Source: an uncultured Clostridia bacterium (lineage in GTDB: Bacteria; Bacillota; Clostridia; Christensenellales; Aristaeellaceae). Taken from it: a stretch of 12,466 nt of DNA. Numbering within the stretch: position 1 is the stretch's first letter; each line of letters opens with the position of its first letter. The stretch lies in contig CAMOIA010000016.1 in assembly GCA_946615785.1 (NCBI GenBank), forward strand, positions 1-12,466, in the 5' to 3' direction. Below the pieces are notes generated by a model that worked only from the letters and a program-made list of their open reading frames with translations, did no database searches and was not told the DNA's origin. Position numbers and translations under genes: made by a program. Positions 5,478-12,105 of the stretch are shown here, piece after piece.

Positions 5478-6710
5478 TCAGGGGTTTTCCGCGCTGCCGC
5501 TCTGATTGGCCGCCACGGGGATCCGGACCCGGATGCTCTGGTTGTCGATGATATAGGAATAGTCATAGTCGATGGCGTCAGCGTTCTTGTTGACGTCCAG
5601 CTTTTCAAAGCTTTCGTCCAGGAAGGCCCTGTAGGGATCCCACGTGGTCAGGATCAGCTTCAGGTGATGCCCCGGCTGCACGGTATAGACCGTGGGAAGC
5701 ATGTAAACCGTGTAATCGTAGAATTCGCCTGCCGTCAGCGGAACGGTGGTCGTGTACTCGCTCGAATCGCTCCCGCAGCCGGGGTTGGTCAGGTCGGTCC
5801 ACCCGTAGGAAATCGCTTTCACTGTGGTGCTGTCCTGCACGTATTTGACGACCTCGTTGGAATTCCAGGCGGAAGGGCCTTCGTATTCGCCGCCCGCGAA
5901 AGTGCGGACTTCATCCAGGAAATCTTCCAGTTCCATGTCCAGGTACGTCTGCGCGGCTTTGCCGTGGTAGTGCGCGATGGCTGCACAGGTCGGAAGGTAA
6001 GTGGCATAGGGCAGATCGTTGCCGTCCGTAAATTCGACGCTGCCAAAGTTATTGGCGGAAGAGATCATCATCAGCCCGTTCAGGTTCATGTAGCCCATCT
6101 GCATCAGATAGTCACATACACCCGCCGTACGGACGGTGCCGTAGGATTCCCCCGCCAGGTATTTGGGCGAAGCCCAGCGCTGGTTGCGGTTGATATACTG
6201 CAGGATAAAATCCCCGACAGACTGGTTGTCAGTGGGGTAGCTGTAAAAAACCTTGGGATCGGTTCCGCCCGCCGCCCTGGAATAGCCGGTTCCCACCGGA
6301 TCGATAAACACAAGGTCCGTCAGATCCAGAAGAGAATATGGATTGGGGCCGTATCCCGTGGGCACCTGCGTGATCATGCCGTCCGCGTCCAGCAGAATAT
6401 GATCCGGCCCCATGAGCCCCAGATTGACAAACGCTGCCGCCACGCCCGGCCCGCCGTTATAGGCGAAGGTGATGGGGCGCGCGGCGGGGTCTTCCACGCC
6501 GTCCAGGGTATACGCCGTAAAGAAAAGATCGTAATCGCCAAGGGACGTGCTCATCGCCATGGTTCCGGCTGTAACCGTATAGGCAATTTCCTTGCCCTGA
6601 ATCTCCGTCGTGTGATGCGTGACCGACAGACGGTCCTCCCGCTGCGCCGTTTCGGCAAACGCCGAGGGCAGGAAAGCCGTCAGCAGACAGCAGATGAGCA
6701 GCATCGCCAT
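5478..6710 (-). CDS. Secreted S10 peptidase N-half fused to a PepX-type C-terminal domain
   Basis: A 410-residue exported protein. Residues 1-19 form a signal peptide core ending AFA|ET. Residues 30-276 match serine carboxypeptidases (S10): FAYNGGPG (82-89), FIDPVGTGYSRA (135-146) and the nucleophile box AGESYG (186-191, Ser189), continuing through NDLPYATYLPT to FAGGEY (271-276). The remaining third of an S10 enzyme, which carries the catalytic Asp and His, is absent. Instead residues about 285-400 resemble the beta-rich C-terminal domain of X-Pro dipeptidyl peptidases (S15/CocE type), with GWTDLTNP (303-310), LPTVYTVQPGHHLKL (338-352) and TTWDPYRAF (355-363). The product should therefore lack a complete triad and may be inactive, or may be the remnant of a deletion that joined two peptidase genes. 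An assembly join is also possible. The ATG at 6710 lies 21 bases from the only good ribosome site. Confidence 0.8.
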   Translation of the reverse strand: MAMLLICCLLTAFLPSAFAETAQREDRLSVTHHTTEIQGKEIAYTVTAGTMAMSTSLGDYDLFFTAYTLDGVEDPAARPITFAYNGGPGVAAAFVNLGLMGPDHILLDADGMITQVPTGYGPNPYSLLDLTDLVFIDPVGTGYSRAAGGTDPKVFYSYPTDNQSVGDFILQYINRNQRWASPKYLAGESYGTVRTAGVCDYLMQMGYMNLNGLMMISSANNFGSVEFTDGNDLPYATYLPTCAAIAHYHGKAAQTYLDMELEDFLDEVRTFAGGEYEGPSAWNSNEVVKYVQDSTTVKAISYGWTDLTNPGCGSDSSEYTTTVPLTAGEFYDYTVYMLPTVYTVQPGHHLKLILTTWDPYRAFLDESFEKLDVNKNADAIDYDYSYIIDNQSIRVRIPVAANQSGSAENP

Positions 6711-6737
6711 TGTTTTTTTCGTCTTTTCTTACCTCCT
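6711..6737 (-). promoter_or_regulatory. Displaced ribosome binding site before the S10/PepX-C fusion gene
   Basis: AGGAGG (6737-6732) is the only strong ribosome site, but 21 bases separate it from the first in-frame ATG (6710). In the gene's frame the intervening codons after a TAA would read Glu-Lys-Thr-Lys-Lys-Thr, a good signal peptide n-region, yet contain no ATG, GTG or TTG. Either the start codon has been lost by mutation, or a weak site nearer the ATG is used. Confidence 0.5.
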
Positions 6738-6753
6738 GTGCACATTGAGAAGA

Positions 6754-6792
6754 CATGGATGCGCCCCGCTGCACGCCGGATGCGCGTCCATG
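6754..6792. repeat. Inverted repeat between the two secreted-protein genes
   Basis: CATGGATGCGC (6754-6764) pairs with GCGCGTCCATG (6782-6792), with one G-U wobble on the plus-strand RNA. Outer AGAAGA/TCTTCT bases extend it across a 2-base bulge. A run of six T follows on the plus strand. On the minus strand, where the genes lie, only UCUUCUC follows, so it would be a poor terminator there. It stands just before the AGGAGG of the next gene and could be a leader structure. Confidence 0.5.
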
Positions 6793-6829
6793 CCTCTTCT
6801 TTTTTATTTCTTACGGTTGATATACGGGT

Positions 6830-7603
6830 TTACAGGCCGGGCTGCAGCTCGATCCCGTTGGCCGTCTCATAAAGAATGCTGCCGTTGTCCGTCATGGAGA
6901 AGAAGGCGTCGTAGGTCTCTCCGTCCGTTTCCAGCTGGTTCCCGGCATTCCTTGACCAGATGCCGCCGGTGCATTCAAGCTTGCCGGTTTCTTCATTGTA
7001 AATACCGTTCATGACGTAAACGGCAAGCTGTTCCAGATTGTCGCTCGCGCGCTGGATGACGACACGGTAGAAAAAGCTGTCGACGTCGCGTCCGTCCCAG
7101 TCGATCAGCACGGACACGCCCTCGGCGTCGTTATTCCATCTGCCGCCAAAGCGGCCGATGCTCACAAATTCCAGGTCCGCGCCCATGTTCTCATGGCCGT
7201 CCTTCCAGTGAAGGCGTCCGTTTTCATCGATGGAAAACACGCTTTCCGCTCCATCATCGTCAAAGCCCTCATACGCGGCGGGTTCATAGATCTTATTGCC
7301 CGGATCCTCCGGATCCAGGGTGTATTCCTGCTTACCGGACGAAACGGATACCAGCGCATCGTCCTCTTCGCGGTAAAGGCAGCTGTAGCTCCACTCGATT
7401 CCCTTTCCCTCCTCCGGGAAGCTGTCGATCAAAACGCGGTAGCCTTCCTCTTCATAATCGATCAGGGCCAGAACGCCCGCAACGGCCCAGTCGCCTTCGA
7501 ACTTTTTGCCGTTTTCAGGCTGCGGCACCTCGTCCGCCGCCGCGGCGCAGATCAGGGTCAGGGTCAGGATGAGCGAGAGCAGGATGCTTGTCGTTTTCTT
7601 CAT
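6830..7603 (-). CDS. Secreted beta-rich protein of two similar halves, function unknown
   Basis: A 257-residue protein starting MKKTTSILLSLILTLTL, with a classical signal peptide cleaved near AAA|DE, so it is exported. The mature part has two related acidic halves. The first (about residues 30-95) runs from GDWAVAGVLALIDYEEEGYR through WSYSCLYREEDDALV; the second (about 150-215) runs from GGRWNNDAEGVSVLIDWDG through YRVVIQ and AVYVMNGIYNEETGKL. Between them is a stretch with VFSIDENGRLHWKDGHENMG. Trp, Tyr and alternating hydrophobic residues suggest a beta-barrel or sandwich. I recall similar proteins as unnamed families in gut Clostridia, without known function. The ATG at 7603 was preferred over the in-frame ATG at 7609 because the GGGGGA ribosome site is eight bases from it and only two from the other. 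It is followed by the S10/PepX-C gene 119 bp downstream in the same direction. Confidence 0.75.
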   Translation of the reverse strand: MKKTTSILLSLILTLTLICAAAADEVPQPENGKKFEGDWAVAGVLALIDYEEEGYRVLIDSFPEEGKGIEWSYSCLYREEDDALVSVSSGKQEYTLDPEDPGNKIYEPAAYEGFDDDGAESVFSIDENGRLHWKDGHENMGADLEFVSIGRFGGRWNNDAEGVSVLIDWDGRDVDSFFYRVVIQRASDNLEQLAVYVMNGIYNEETGKLECTGGIWSRNAGNQLETDGETYDAFFSMTDNGSILYETANGIELQPGL

Positions 7604-7832
7604 GGTCATATCCCCCTTTTATTGTTTTACGGATGGATCAATCGCCGCCGGCGTTTCAAAGGACGTGCCTTAAAAAAACGGCAGGACCGCGCGCATGGAC
7701 ACGCAAAGCCAGGCTCATGCTTTTCTTCGATATCCACTTTGCGCACTGTATTCTTTTCGATCTTTTTCCGGCGTTTCCTGCCTCATTTTTCCATGTCAGC
7801 ATAAAAACAGGTATTTCACTGCAGTCCCGTTT

Positions 7833-8975
7833 TCAGGCGCCGAACAGTTCCCGCGCTTCCTGCATACGCTTTGCAATGGGCACGTGAAAAGGACAGCGCG
7901 TCTCGCAGCTGTGACAGCCGATACACGCACCTGCCGTCGTGCCGAGGCCTTCATAATGCGAGCGGACGCTCTCCGGAACTTCCCTTTGCTGGACGGCAAG
8001 ATCATAAAACTGATTGACCATGGCGATGTCGATCCCCTTTGGACACGGCTGGCAATGGCCGCAGTAGGTGCACTGCCCTTCATAGGCATGCAGCGGAGCG
8101 GACGCGATGACGGAGGCATAGTCCCTTTCCTCCGGAGAAGCGGTTTCGTAGGCCACGGCCTGGTCGATCTGCTCAATCGTGTCATATCCGCACAGGATGG
8201 AGCAGACCGCCGGCCTTGTGAGAGCATAATGGATCAACTGTGCGGGCGTAAAGGCCACGTCGAAGGGAGACCTCTTTGCGTCCAGCAGCGCCCCGCCAAA
8301 GAAGCCTTTCATCACCGTGATCCCAACGTCCCTGGTTTTGCAAAGCTGATAGAGGGCCGCCCGCTCCGGATCGATCCCTTTCAGCTGCGCGTCATAGTCC
8401 CCGAACATGGTCATCAGATCCTCGCTGGCCGGCTTCATGTCAAAGGCCGGATTGATACTGAACAGGATCATTTCGATAAAATCCGTTTCCGCAGCCATTC
8501 TGGCAATGCGCGGATTATGGGTACTCAGGCCGATGTGCCGGATCACGCCTTTTCGGTGCAGATCATGCACATAATCGATGTAGGAGGTCTGCATGCACCG
8601 GTCCCAGTCTTCCATGGAATCGACGTAATGGATCATGCCAAGGTCGATGTATCCCCCGCCGATCCTGCGGACCAGATCCTCAAAGGCCGGTATAACCGCC
8701 TGCATGTCGCGGGTGCGGACATACTGACCGTTTTGCCAGGTGGAGCCGATATGCCCCTGCACGATCCACTCTTCCCTGCAGTCCGCGATGGCTTTGCCGA
8801 TGATATCCCTGGACTTTGGATCCGGCATCCAGCAGTCGATGATATTGATTCCCTTTTCGTGCGCGTGCCTGATCAGCGCGACGGAATGTTCTTCCGGATG
8901 CCTCTCCAGCCACTCTCCGCCAAAGCCCACCTCGCTGACCATCAGATTCGTTTTCCCAAGTCTACGAAGCTTCAT
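7833..8975 (-). CDS. Aldo/keto reductase-fold protein with C-terminal 2x[4Fe-4S] domain
   Basis: A 380-residue cytoplasmic protein. Residues 1-295 are an aldo/keto reductase TIM barrel, starting MKLRRLGKTNLMVSEVGFGG, with IDLGMIHYVDS (110-120) and GVIRHIGLSTHN (143-154). Residues 300-365 carry two iron-sulfur motifs, CTYCGHCQPCP (302-312) and CIGCHSCETRCP (351-362), typical of ferredoxin-fused members in anaerobes. The usual catalytic tetrad (Asp, Tyr, Lys, His) looks incomplete: Asp47 and His116 are present, but IDCWMPDPKSR has no Tyr at the expected place and WIVQGH has Gln73 where Lys is expected. It may therefore be a lyase or isomerase-like or electron-transfer member, not a standard NADPH reductase. 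A GGGGAGAA site precedes the ATG. An AT-rich TATATTATG lies upstream, without a convincing -35. It appears to be a single-gene unit. Confidence 0.88.
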   Translation of the reverse strand: MKLRRLGKTNLMVSEVGFGGEWLERHPEEHSVALIRHAHEKGINIIDCWMPDPKSRDIIGKAIADCREEWIVQGHIGSTWQNGQYVRTRDMQAVIPAFEDLVRRIGGGYIDLGMIHYVDSMEDWDRCMQTSYIDYVHDLHRKGVIRHIGLSTHNPRIARMAAETDFIEMILFSINPAFDMKPASEDLMTMFGDYDAQLKGIDPERAALYQLCKTRDVGITVMKGFFGGALLDAKRSPFDVAFTPAQLIHYALTRPAVCSILCGYDTIEQIDQAVAYETASPEERDYASVIASAPLHAYEGQCTYCGHCQPCPKGIDIAMVNQFYDLAVQQREVPESVRSHYEGLGTTAGACIGCHSCETRCPFHVPIAKRMQEARELFGA

Positions 8976-9035
8976 TTTTCATTCTCCCCGCTATTCATAA
9001 TATAGCCAGACAGGGTTATGATACCGTAAGGCGGG

Positions 9036-9069
9036 AAAAAAAGAAAGCCCCAATCCAATCCCGTGGGGC
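9036..9069 (-). terminator. Terminator-like hairpin in the divergent intergenic region
   Basis: The stem GCCCCA (9047-9052) / TGGGGC (9064-9069) has an 11-base loop. On the minus RNA it is followed by UUUCUUUUUUU (9046-9036). No minus-strand gene lies directly upstream, because the neighbour is the plus-strand AraC gene. It may be an attenuator in a long leader of the aldo/keto reductase gene, a block against antisense transcripts, or a relic of a lost gene. Confidence 0.55.
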
Positions 9070-9120
9070 ATTTTGGAAAGGAAGAAGCACCAAAAAGGCG
9101 TTTTTATTACGCTATCCGCC

Positions 9121-9207
9121 TTCCGAAAACAAGTTGTTCCTGATACAATTGTTCCTGACAAAAAGTGCACAGAAAGTCGGAACCCGTTTCGCCTCGAATG
9201 GTATATT
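9121..9207 (+). promoter_or_regulatory. Promoter region of the AraC-type gene with two direct repeats (candidate operator)
   Basis: TTGTTCCTGA occurs twice, at 9134-9143 and 9149-9158, with a 15-bp period; the full units are TTGTTCCTGATACAA and TTGTTCCTGACAAAA. The first overlaps a possible -10 TACAAT (9144-9149) with TTCCGA 17 bases upstream. A second possible start is the extended -10 TGG-TATATT (9199-9207), about 32 bases before the gene. Paired direct repeats are typical binding sites for AraC-family regulators, so autoregulation is a reasonable inference. Confidence 0.5.
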
Positions 9208-9238
9208 GATCACGCAGCAAGCAAAAGGAGGTATGGCG

Positions 9239-10078
9239 ATGCAGGGCTGGATTGAGGGATTTCAAGCATCCATTGACTTTATGGAGCGCAACCTGACTGA
9301 AGACATGCGCATTGAGGAAATCGCCGGTAAAGCAGCGCTGTCCCCATTTTATTATCAGCGAATCTTTGGCGCATTGTGTGGGATAACGGTTGGCGAATAC
9401 ATCCGCTTGCGCAGAATGTCTCAGGCGGCTCAGGAGCTCGCCAGTGCAGATACAAAGGTGATCGATGTCGCAATCAAGTACGGCTATGATTCTCCGGACA
9501 GTTTTGCAAAAGCGTTTCAACGGTTCCACGGTATTACACCTTCTCAGGCCAAAGAACCCGGCGCACCCCTTAAATCCTTCGCTCCGCTGCACATCAAAAT
9601 CACAATGGAGGGTGGAAACATGCTGGATTATCGTATCATGGAAAAAGCTCCTTTTACCATCGCAGGCGTCAGGAAACGTTTTAACGGTGAGACAAGTTAC
9701 CAGAAAATCCCGGAATTCTGGAACGAGTGGTTAGCGCAGGGAGACGCCCGTCCCATCAAGGGAATGTTTGGCGTTTGCACCAATATGAACGGAAGGGATT
9801 TCGATTATTGGATTGCCGACCTGTACGCACCATGGGAAGACGTCCCGGATGGATGTGAGACGCTTGTGATCCCAGGCAGCTATTGGGCACAGTTTCTCTG
9901 TAAGGGTCCGCTGCCTGACAGCCTGCAAAAGGTGAACACAAGAATCTGGTCTGAATGGCTGCCATCCCTGCAGGGATATGTACTTGCCGGCAATTACGAC
10001 ATTGAAATCTATATGCCGCCTGCGGAGAAACCGGAAGACGACGTGAACTATATCTGGGTCCCTTTGAAGAAAGCCTGA
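9239..10078 (+). CDS. AraC-family regulator with GyrI-like effector-binding domain
   Basis: A 279-residue transcription factor. Residues about 5-105 hold the two helix-turn-helix motifs of the AraC/XylS domain: RIEEIAGKAALSPFYYQRIF (24-43) and VIDVAIKYGYDSPDSFAKAF (74-93), followed by the signature FHGITPSQ (96-103). Residues 129-279 form a GyrI-like ligand-binding domain, with YWIADLYAPW (190-199), IPGSYWAQF (211-219) and EIYMPP (256-261). This is the MarA/Rob-like layout with the DNA-binding domain first, typical of regulators that sense hydrophobic cations or drugs. The ATG at 9239 is chosen because AGGAGG (9226-9231) is seven bases away; the nearer ATG at 9233 is only one base from it, and longer frames upstream cover the promoter. 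It is divergent from the aldo/keto reductase gene, which is a possible target. A strong terminator follows. Confidence 0.93.
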   Translation: MQGWIEGFQASIDFMERNLTEDMRIEEIAGKAALSPFYYQRIFGALCGITVGEYIRLRRMSQAAQELASADTKVIDVAIKYGYDSPDSFAKAFQRFHGITPSQAKEPGAPLKSFAPLHIKITMEGGNMLDYRIMEKAPFTIAGVRKRFNGETSYQKIPEFWNEWLAQGDARPIKGMFGVCTNMNGRDFDYWIADLYAPWEDVPDGCETLVIPGSYWAQFLCKGPLPDSLQKVNTRIWSEWLPSLQGYVLAGNYDIEIYMPPAEKPEDDVNYIWVPLKKA

Positions 10079-10102
10079 ACAAAACAGAATAAAACAAAAG
10101 AC

Positions 10103-10142
10103 AAACGCCCATGGGGTAATCGATAAACCTCGTGGGCGTTTT
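10103..10142 (+). terminator. Rho-independent terminator of the AraC-type gene
   Basis: Arms AAACGCCCATGGGG (10103-10116) and CCTCGTGGGCGTTT (10128-10141) form a 14-bp stem, two of whose pairs are G-U wobbles, around an 11-base loop. The RNA ends in UUUU. It begins 24 bases after the stop codon. Confidence 0.85.
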
Positions 10143-10214
10143 ACACCTTTGCTTCAGAAACTTCCAATTGCTTTTTGGCTTTTTTTCAGGTGATCCGTTC
10201 CTCTGTATAACTGA

Positions 10215-10568
10215 TTACAAACAAGGATATTTGAACTGTGTTTCCACGCCAATCTTTTCTATGTCAAATTCATCAAAGCTGCCTTTCCGTTATGAGGGAA
10301 AACTGATTCCGGTTCGTCTGTCATCAATCAGTCTGAAAACCAATTCTTTTCAAACAAGATATTGTTTACCTGCTCTGTGAGGTATAGTTCTGTAAGCTAT
10401 TAGAATACAGTGCCTTTATGATCTCAGTATCCGGATCTGCATATTCAACAGCCAGATCGTCTTTTCCTTTTTCCATTTTCCTTTTTCCGGGCATACCGGA
10501 AACGCAAGTTTCCCGCAATTGATCGAAAACTGTAGGTTTATTCCCTCTCGCATCAAACCTTATCTCTG
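10215..10568 (-). pseudogene. Decayed gene of unknown identity
   Basis: No intact gene fills the 425 bp between the AraC terminator and the hydrolase stop, but the minus strand carries protein-like pieces in shifting frames. The first reads RFDARGNKPTVFDQLRE, then MPGKRKMEKGKDDLAVEYAD (from ATG 10494), to a stop at 10366. A second frame reads YLTEQVNNILFEKN. A third reads ELVFRLIDDRRTGISFPS, a stop codon, then GSFDEFDIEKIGVETQFKYP to a stop at 10215. The pieces join smoothly if two frameshifts and one nonsense codon are allowed, which is the pattern of a pseudogene. I do not recognise the family. A small intact gene from 10494 to 10366 (42 residues) is an alternative reading. The stretch is more AT-rich than its neighbours. 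Confidence 0.5.
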
Positions 10569-11924
10569 TTACTCTGCCAGAATGAACTGCGCGATATCCT
10601 GAATGACCTGTTCATCCACCCTGGCTTCCCGGGTATAGGCAGCTGACCCTTCCTCCTTCTGACCAGGCATGAACAGATGCGTCAGCCCCGGATAGGAAAT
10701 CAGCTGCCAGTTAGCCTTTTCCCTGAAGGCCTCCTGCCACATGCAGAAATCCGTCATGGTCACCTGGTAATCTTCCTCTCCCTGCAAAAGCAGAACCGGT
10801 TCCGTGATTTCCTCCGCTGCCTTCAGGATATCGTATGTAGCCAGCCACTTCCAGTAGGAGGCGTAAACACCGGCAACGCTATCATCTTCCGTCATGGTGT
10901 CCAGATCCTTCAGGCGATCCAGTTCGGCAAACAGCGCATCCTTTTCCGCCTGCTGCTCCGCCGTGATTTCCGGAAGCAGGGAATACAGAAAACCGTACTG
11001 TTCCCTCATCAGCACATCCAGAGGACGAGGGGATGCCGCCATCATGATGTATCCGTGGGCTTTCACCGGGGACTGTTTCAGCTTTCCGGCGATGGCGGGA
11101 ATGGCGTTTCCGCCCAGGCTGTGTCCAAGCACATAGATCCGGTTCGGGTCAATCCGGTCCTGCCCGGCCAGCATCTGAACCGCGTTGACGGCGTCTTCGA
11201 TGGTTTCATCCGCGAGAGAAATGTCCTTTTTTGCTGCCAGTTCCGCACCGTAAACGTAGGTACGCTTGTCAAAACGATAAACGGCAATCCCGTATCTGGC
11301 AAGCCCTTCCGCAAGATCCCGGAACGGCTTCAGGGTGCCAACGGTTTCATCCTTATCGCTTGGACCGGAGCCCTGCAGGAGAACGACTGCAGGGCATGGA
11401 TCTTTTCCCTTTGGTACAGTGAGAATTCCAGGAAGCTCCCCGAGGGAAGGGACCGGCAGATTCAACTCTATGCTGTCAAAAGTGTCAGCATCGTCTTGAC
11501 CCTCTTCCCGGTCTCCGCTGTATGCGTCAGTCTGCAGTCCTGCAATCGCGCCGTCCTGCACCACCAGAAGCAGGTCCACCGACATGGCGGAAAAGACACA
11601 GGGTACATGAAAGATTTTGTATCCCTGTAATTCCCCTTCATAGGCAGGAAGTATCTTCTCCGCCGTTCCGAGCGCAGCCATCTGCCTGGCCAGTCCGGCG
11701 ACACCGCCATTGAGAGCCGCGGCCTGTTCCATCTGAACAGTCATCTGCCAGATCCCGTCCAGCTCTTCCGGATGATCTCCCAGGAAGACGGAAATCCATT
11801 CATCCGCGTCCGCGGCGTTTTCCATTTTTCGCTTTTCCTGTTCCTCAGCTGCGCCTGCGCAGGCTGTCAGCAACAGGATCAGCGCCATCATCAAGGATAC
11901 ATACTTCATCAGGCTGTTCCTCAT
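10569..11924 (-). CDS. Alpha/beta-hydrolase lipoprotein with DUF3887-like N-terminal domain
   Basis: A 451-residue exported protein. The N-terminus MRNSLMKYVSLMMALILL leads to the lipobox LTAC (19-22), so Cys22 should be lipidated and the protein anchored outside the membrane. Residues about 40-135 resemble the DUF3887 domain that often precedes such hydrolases. Residues 155-451 are an alpha/beta hydrolase: oxyanion-type LLQGSGPSDKDE (182-193), nucleophile elbow GHSLGG (267-272, Ser269), acid Asp385 in QGEEDYQV and His416 in GLTHLF. The triad is complete, so esterase, acyl-hydrolase or peptidase activity is likely, but the substrate is unknown. GGAGG lies eight bases before the ATG. A TTGACA occurs upstream, without a matching -10 at proper distance. 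It is transcribed alone, towards the pseudogene. Confidence 0.9.
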   Translation of the reverse strand: MRNSLMKYVSLMMALILLLTACAGAAEEQEKRKMENAADADEWISVFLGDHPEELDGIWQMTVQMEQAAALNGGVAGLARQMAALGTAEKILPAYEGELQGYKIFHVPCVFSAMSVDLLLVVQDGAIAGLQTDAYSGDREEGQDDADTFDSIELNLPVPSLGELPGILTVPKGKDPCPAVVLLQGSGPSDKDETVGTLKPFRDLAEGLARYGIAVYRFDKRTYVYGAELAAKKDISLADETIEDAVNAVQMLAGQDRIDPNRIYVLGHSLGGNAIPAIAGKLKQSPVKAHGYIMMAASPRPLDVLMREQYGFLYSLLPEITAEQQAEKDALFAELDRLKDLDTMTEDDSVAGVYASYWKWLATYDILKAAEEITEPVLLLQGEEDYQVTMTDFCMWQEAFREKANWQLISYPGLTHLFMPGQKEEGSAAYTREARVDEQVIQDIAQFILAE

Positions 11925-11940
11925 TTGTTATTCCTCCGCA

Positions 11941-12105
11941 CAGCCGTTCTCCGATGTCAATTCTTTTCTACTGCCACACTACACTTTTCGCATGTCTCTG
12001 CGAGCCCAGACCTTCATGATGACCCAAGCCGTTCGCGTCATTGCGACTGCCTGCATTCTCAATTCTTTAGGCAGCACAAAGGTACTACATATACGCCGTT
12101 ATCCA
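11941..12105. other. Intergenic stretch, no recognisable gene
   Basis: Between the hydrolase start and the sbcD-like fragment, the plus strand stays open from 11992 in frame with the fragment. The residues (MSLRAQTFMMTQAVRVIATA and on) do not resemble SbcD or any family I know, and they lack a ribosome site. It probably includes the junction where the sbcD remnant was cut off. Confidence 0.4.

Noticed and set aside
3814..5505. A 563-codon open frame on the plus strand opposite the macrodomain and asparaginase genes
   Set aside because: It is antisense to two clearly recognised genes, has no ribosome site or family motifs, and is rich in Arg, His and Pro as expected for the complement of GC-biased coding DNA.
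5424..6872. A 482-codon plus-strand open frame opposite the S10/PepX-C gene
   Set aside because: It is the complement of a gene with family motifs, runs through that gene's terminator hairpin, and has no protein-like domains of its own.
7604..7832. Search for a terminator or riboswitch after the aldo/keto reductase gene
   Set aside because: Several T-rich runs occur, but I found no stem of more than about five pairs next to them.
7695..9005. A 436-codon plus-strand open frame opposite the aldo/keto reductase gene
   Set aside because: The minus strand holds an unmistakable reductase with iron-sulfur motifs; the plus frame lacks a ribosome site and any domain pattern.
9134..9238. A longer N-terminus for the AraC-type regulator from 9134
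   Set aside because: It would translate the direct repeats and promoter region; AGGAGG at 9226-9231 fixes the start at 9239.
10132..10380. An 82-codon plus-strand frame after the AraC-type gene
   Set aside because: It begins inside the terminator hairpin and has no ribosome site; the protein-like signal in this stretch is on the minus strand.
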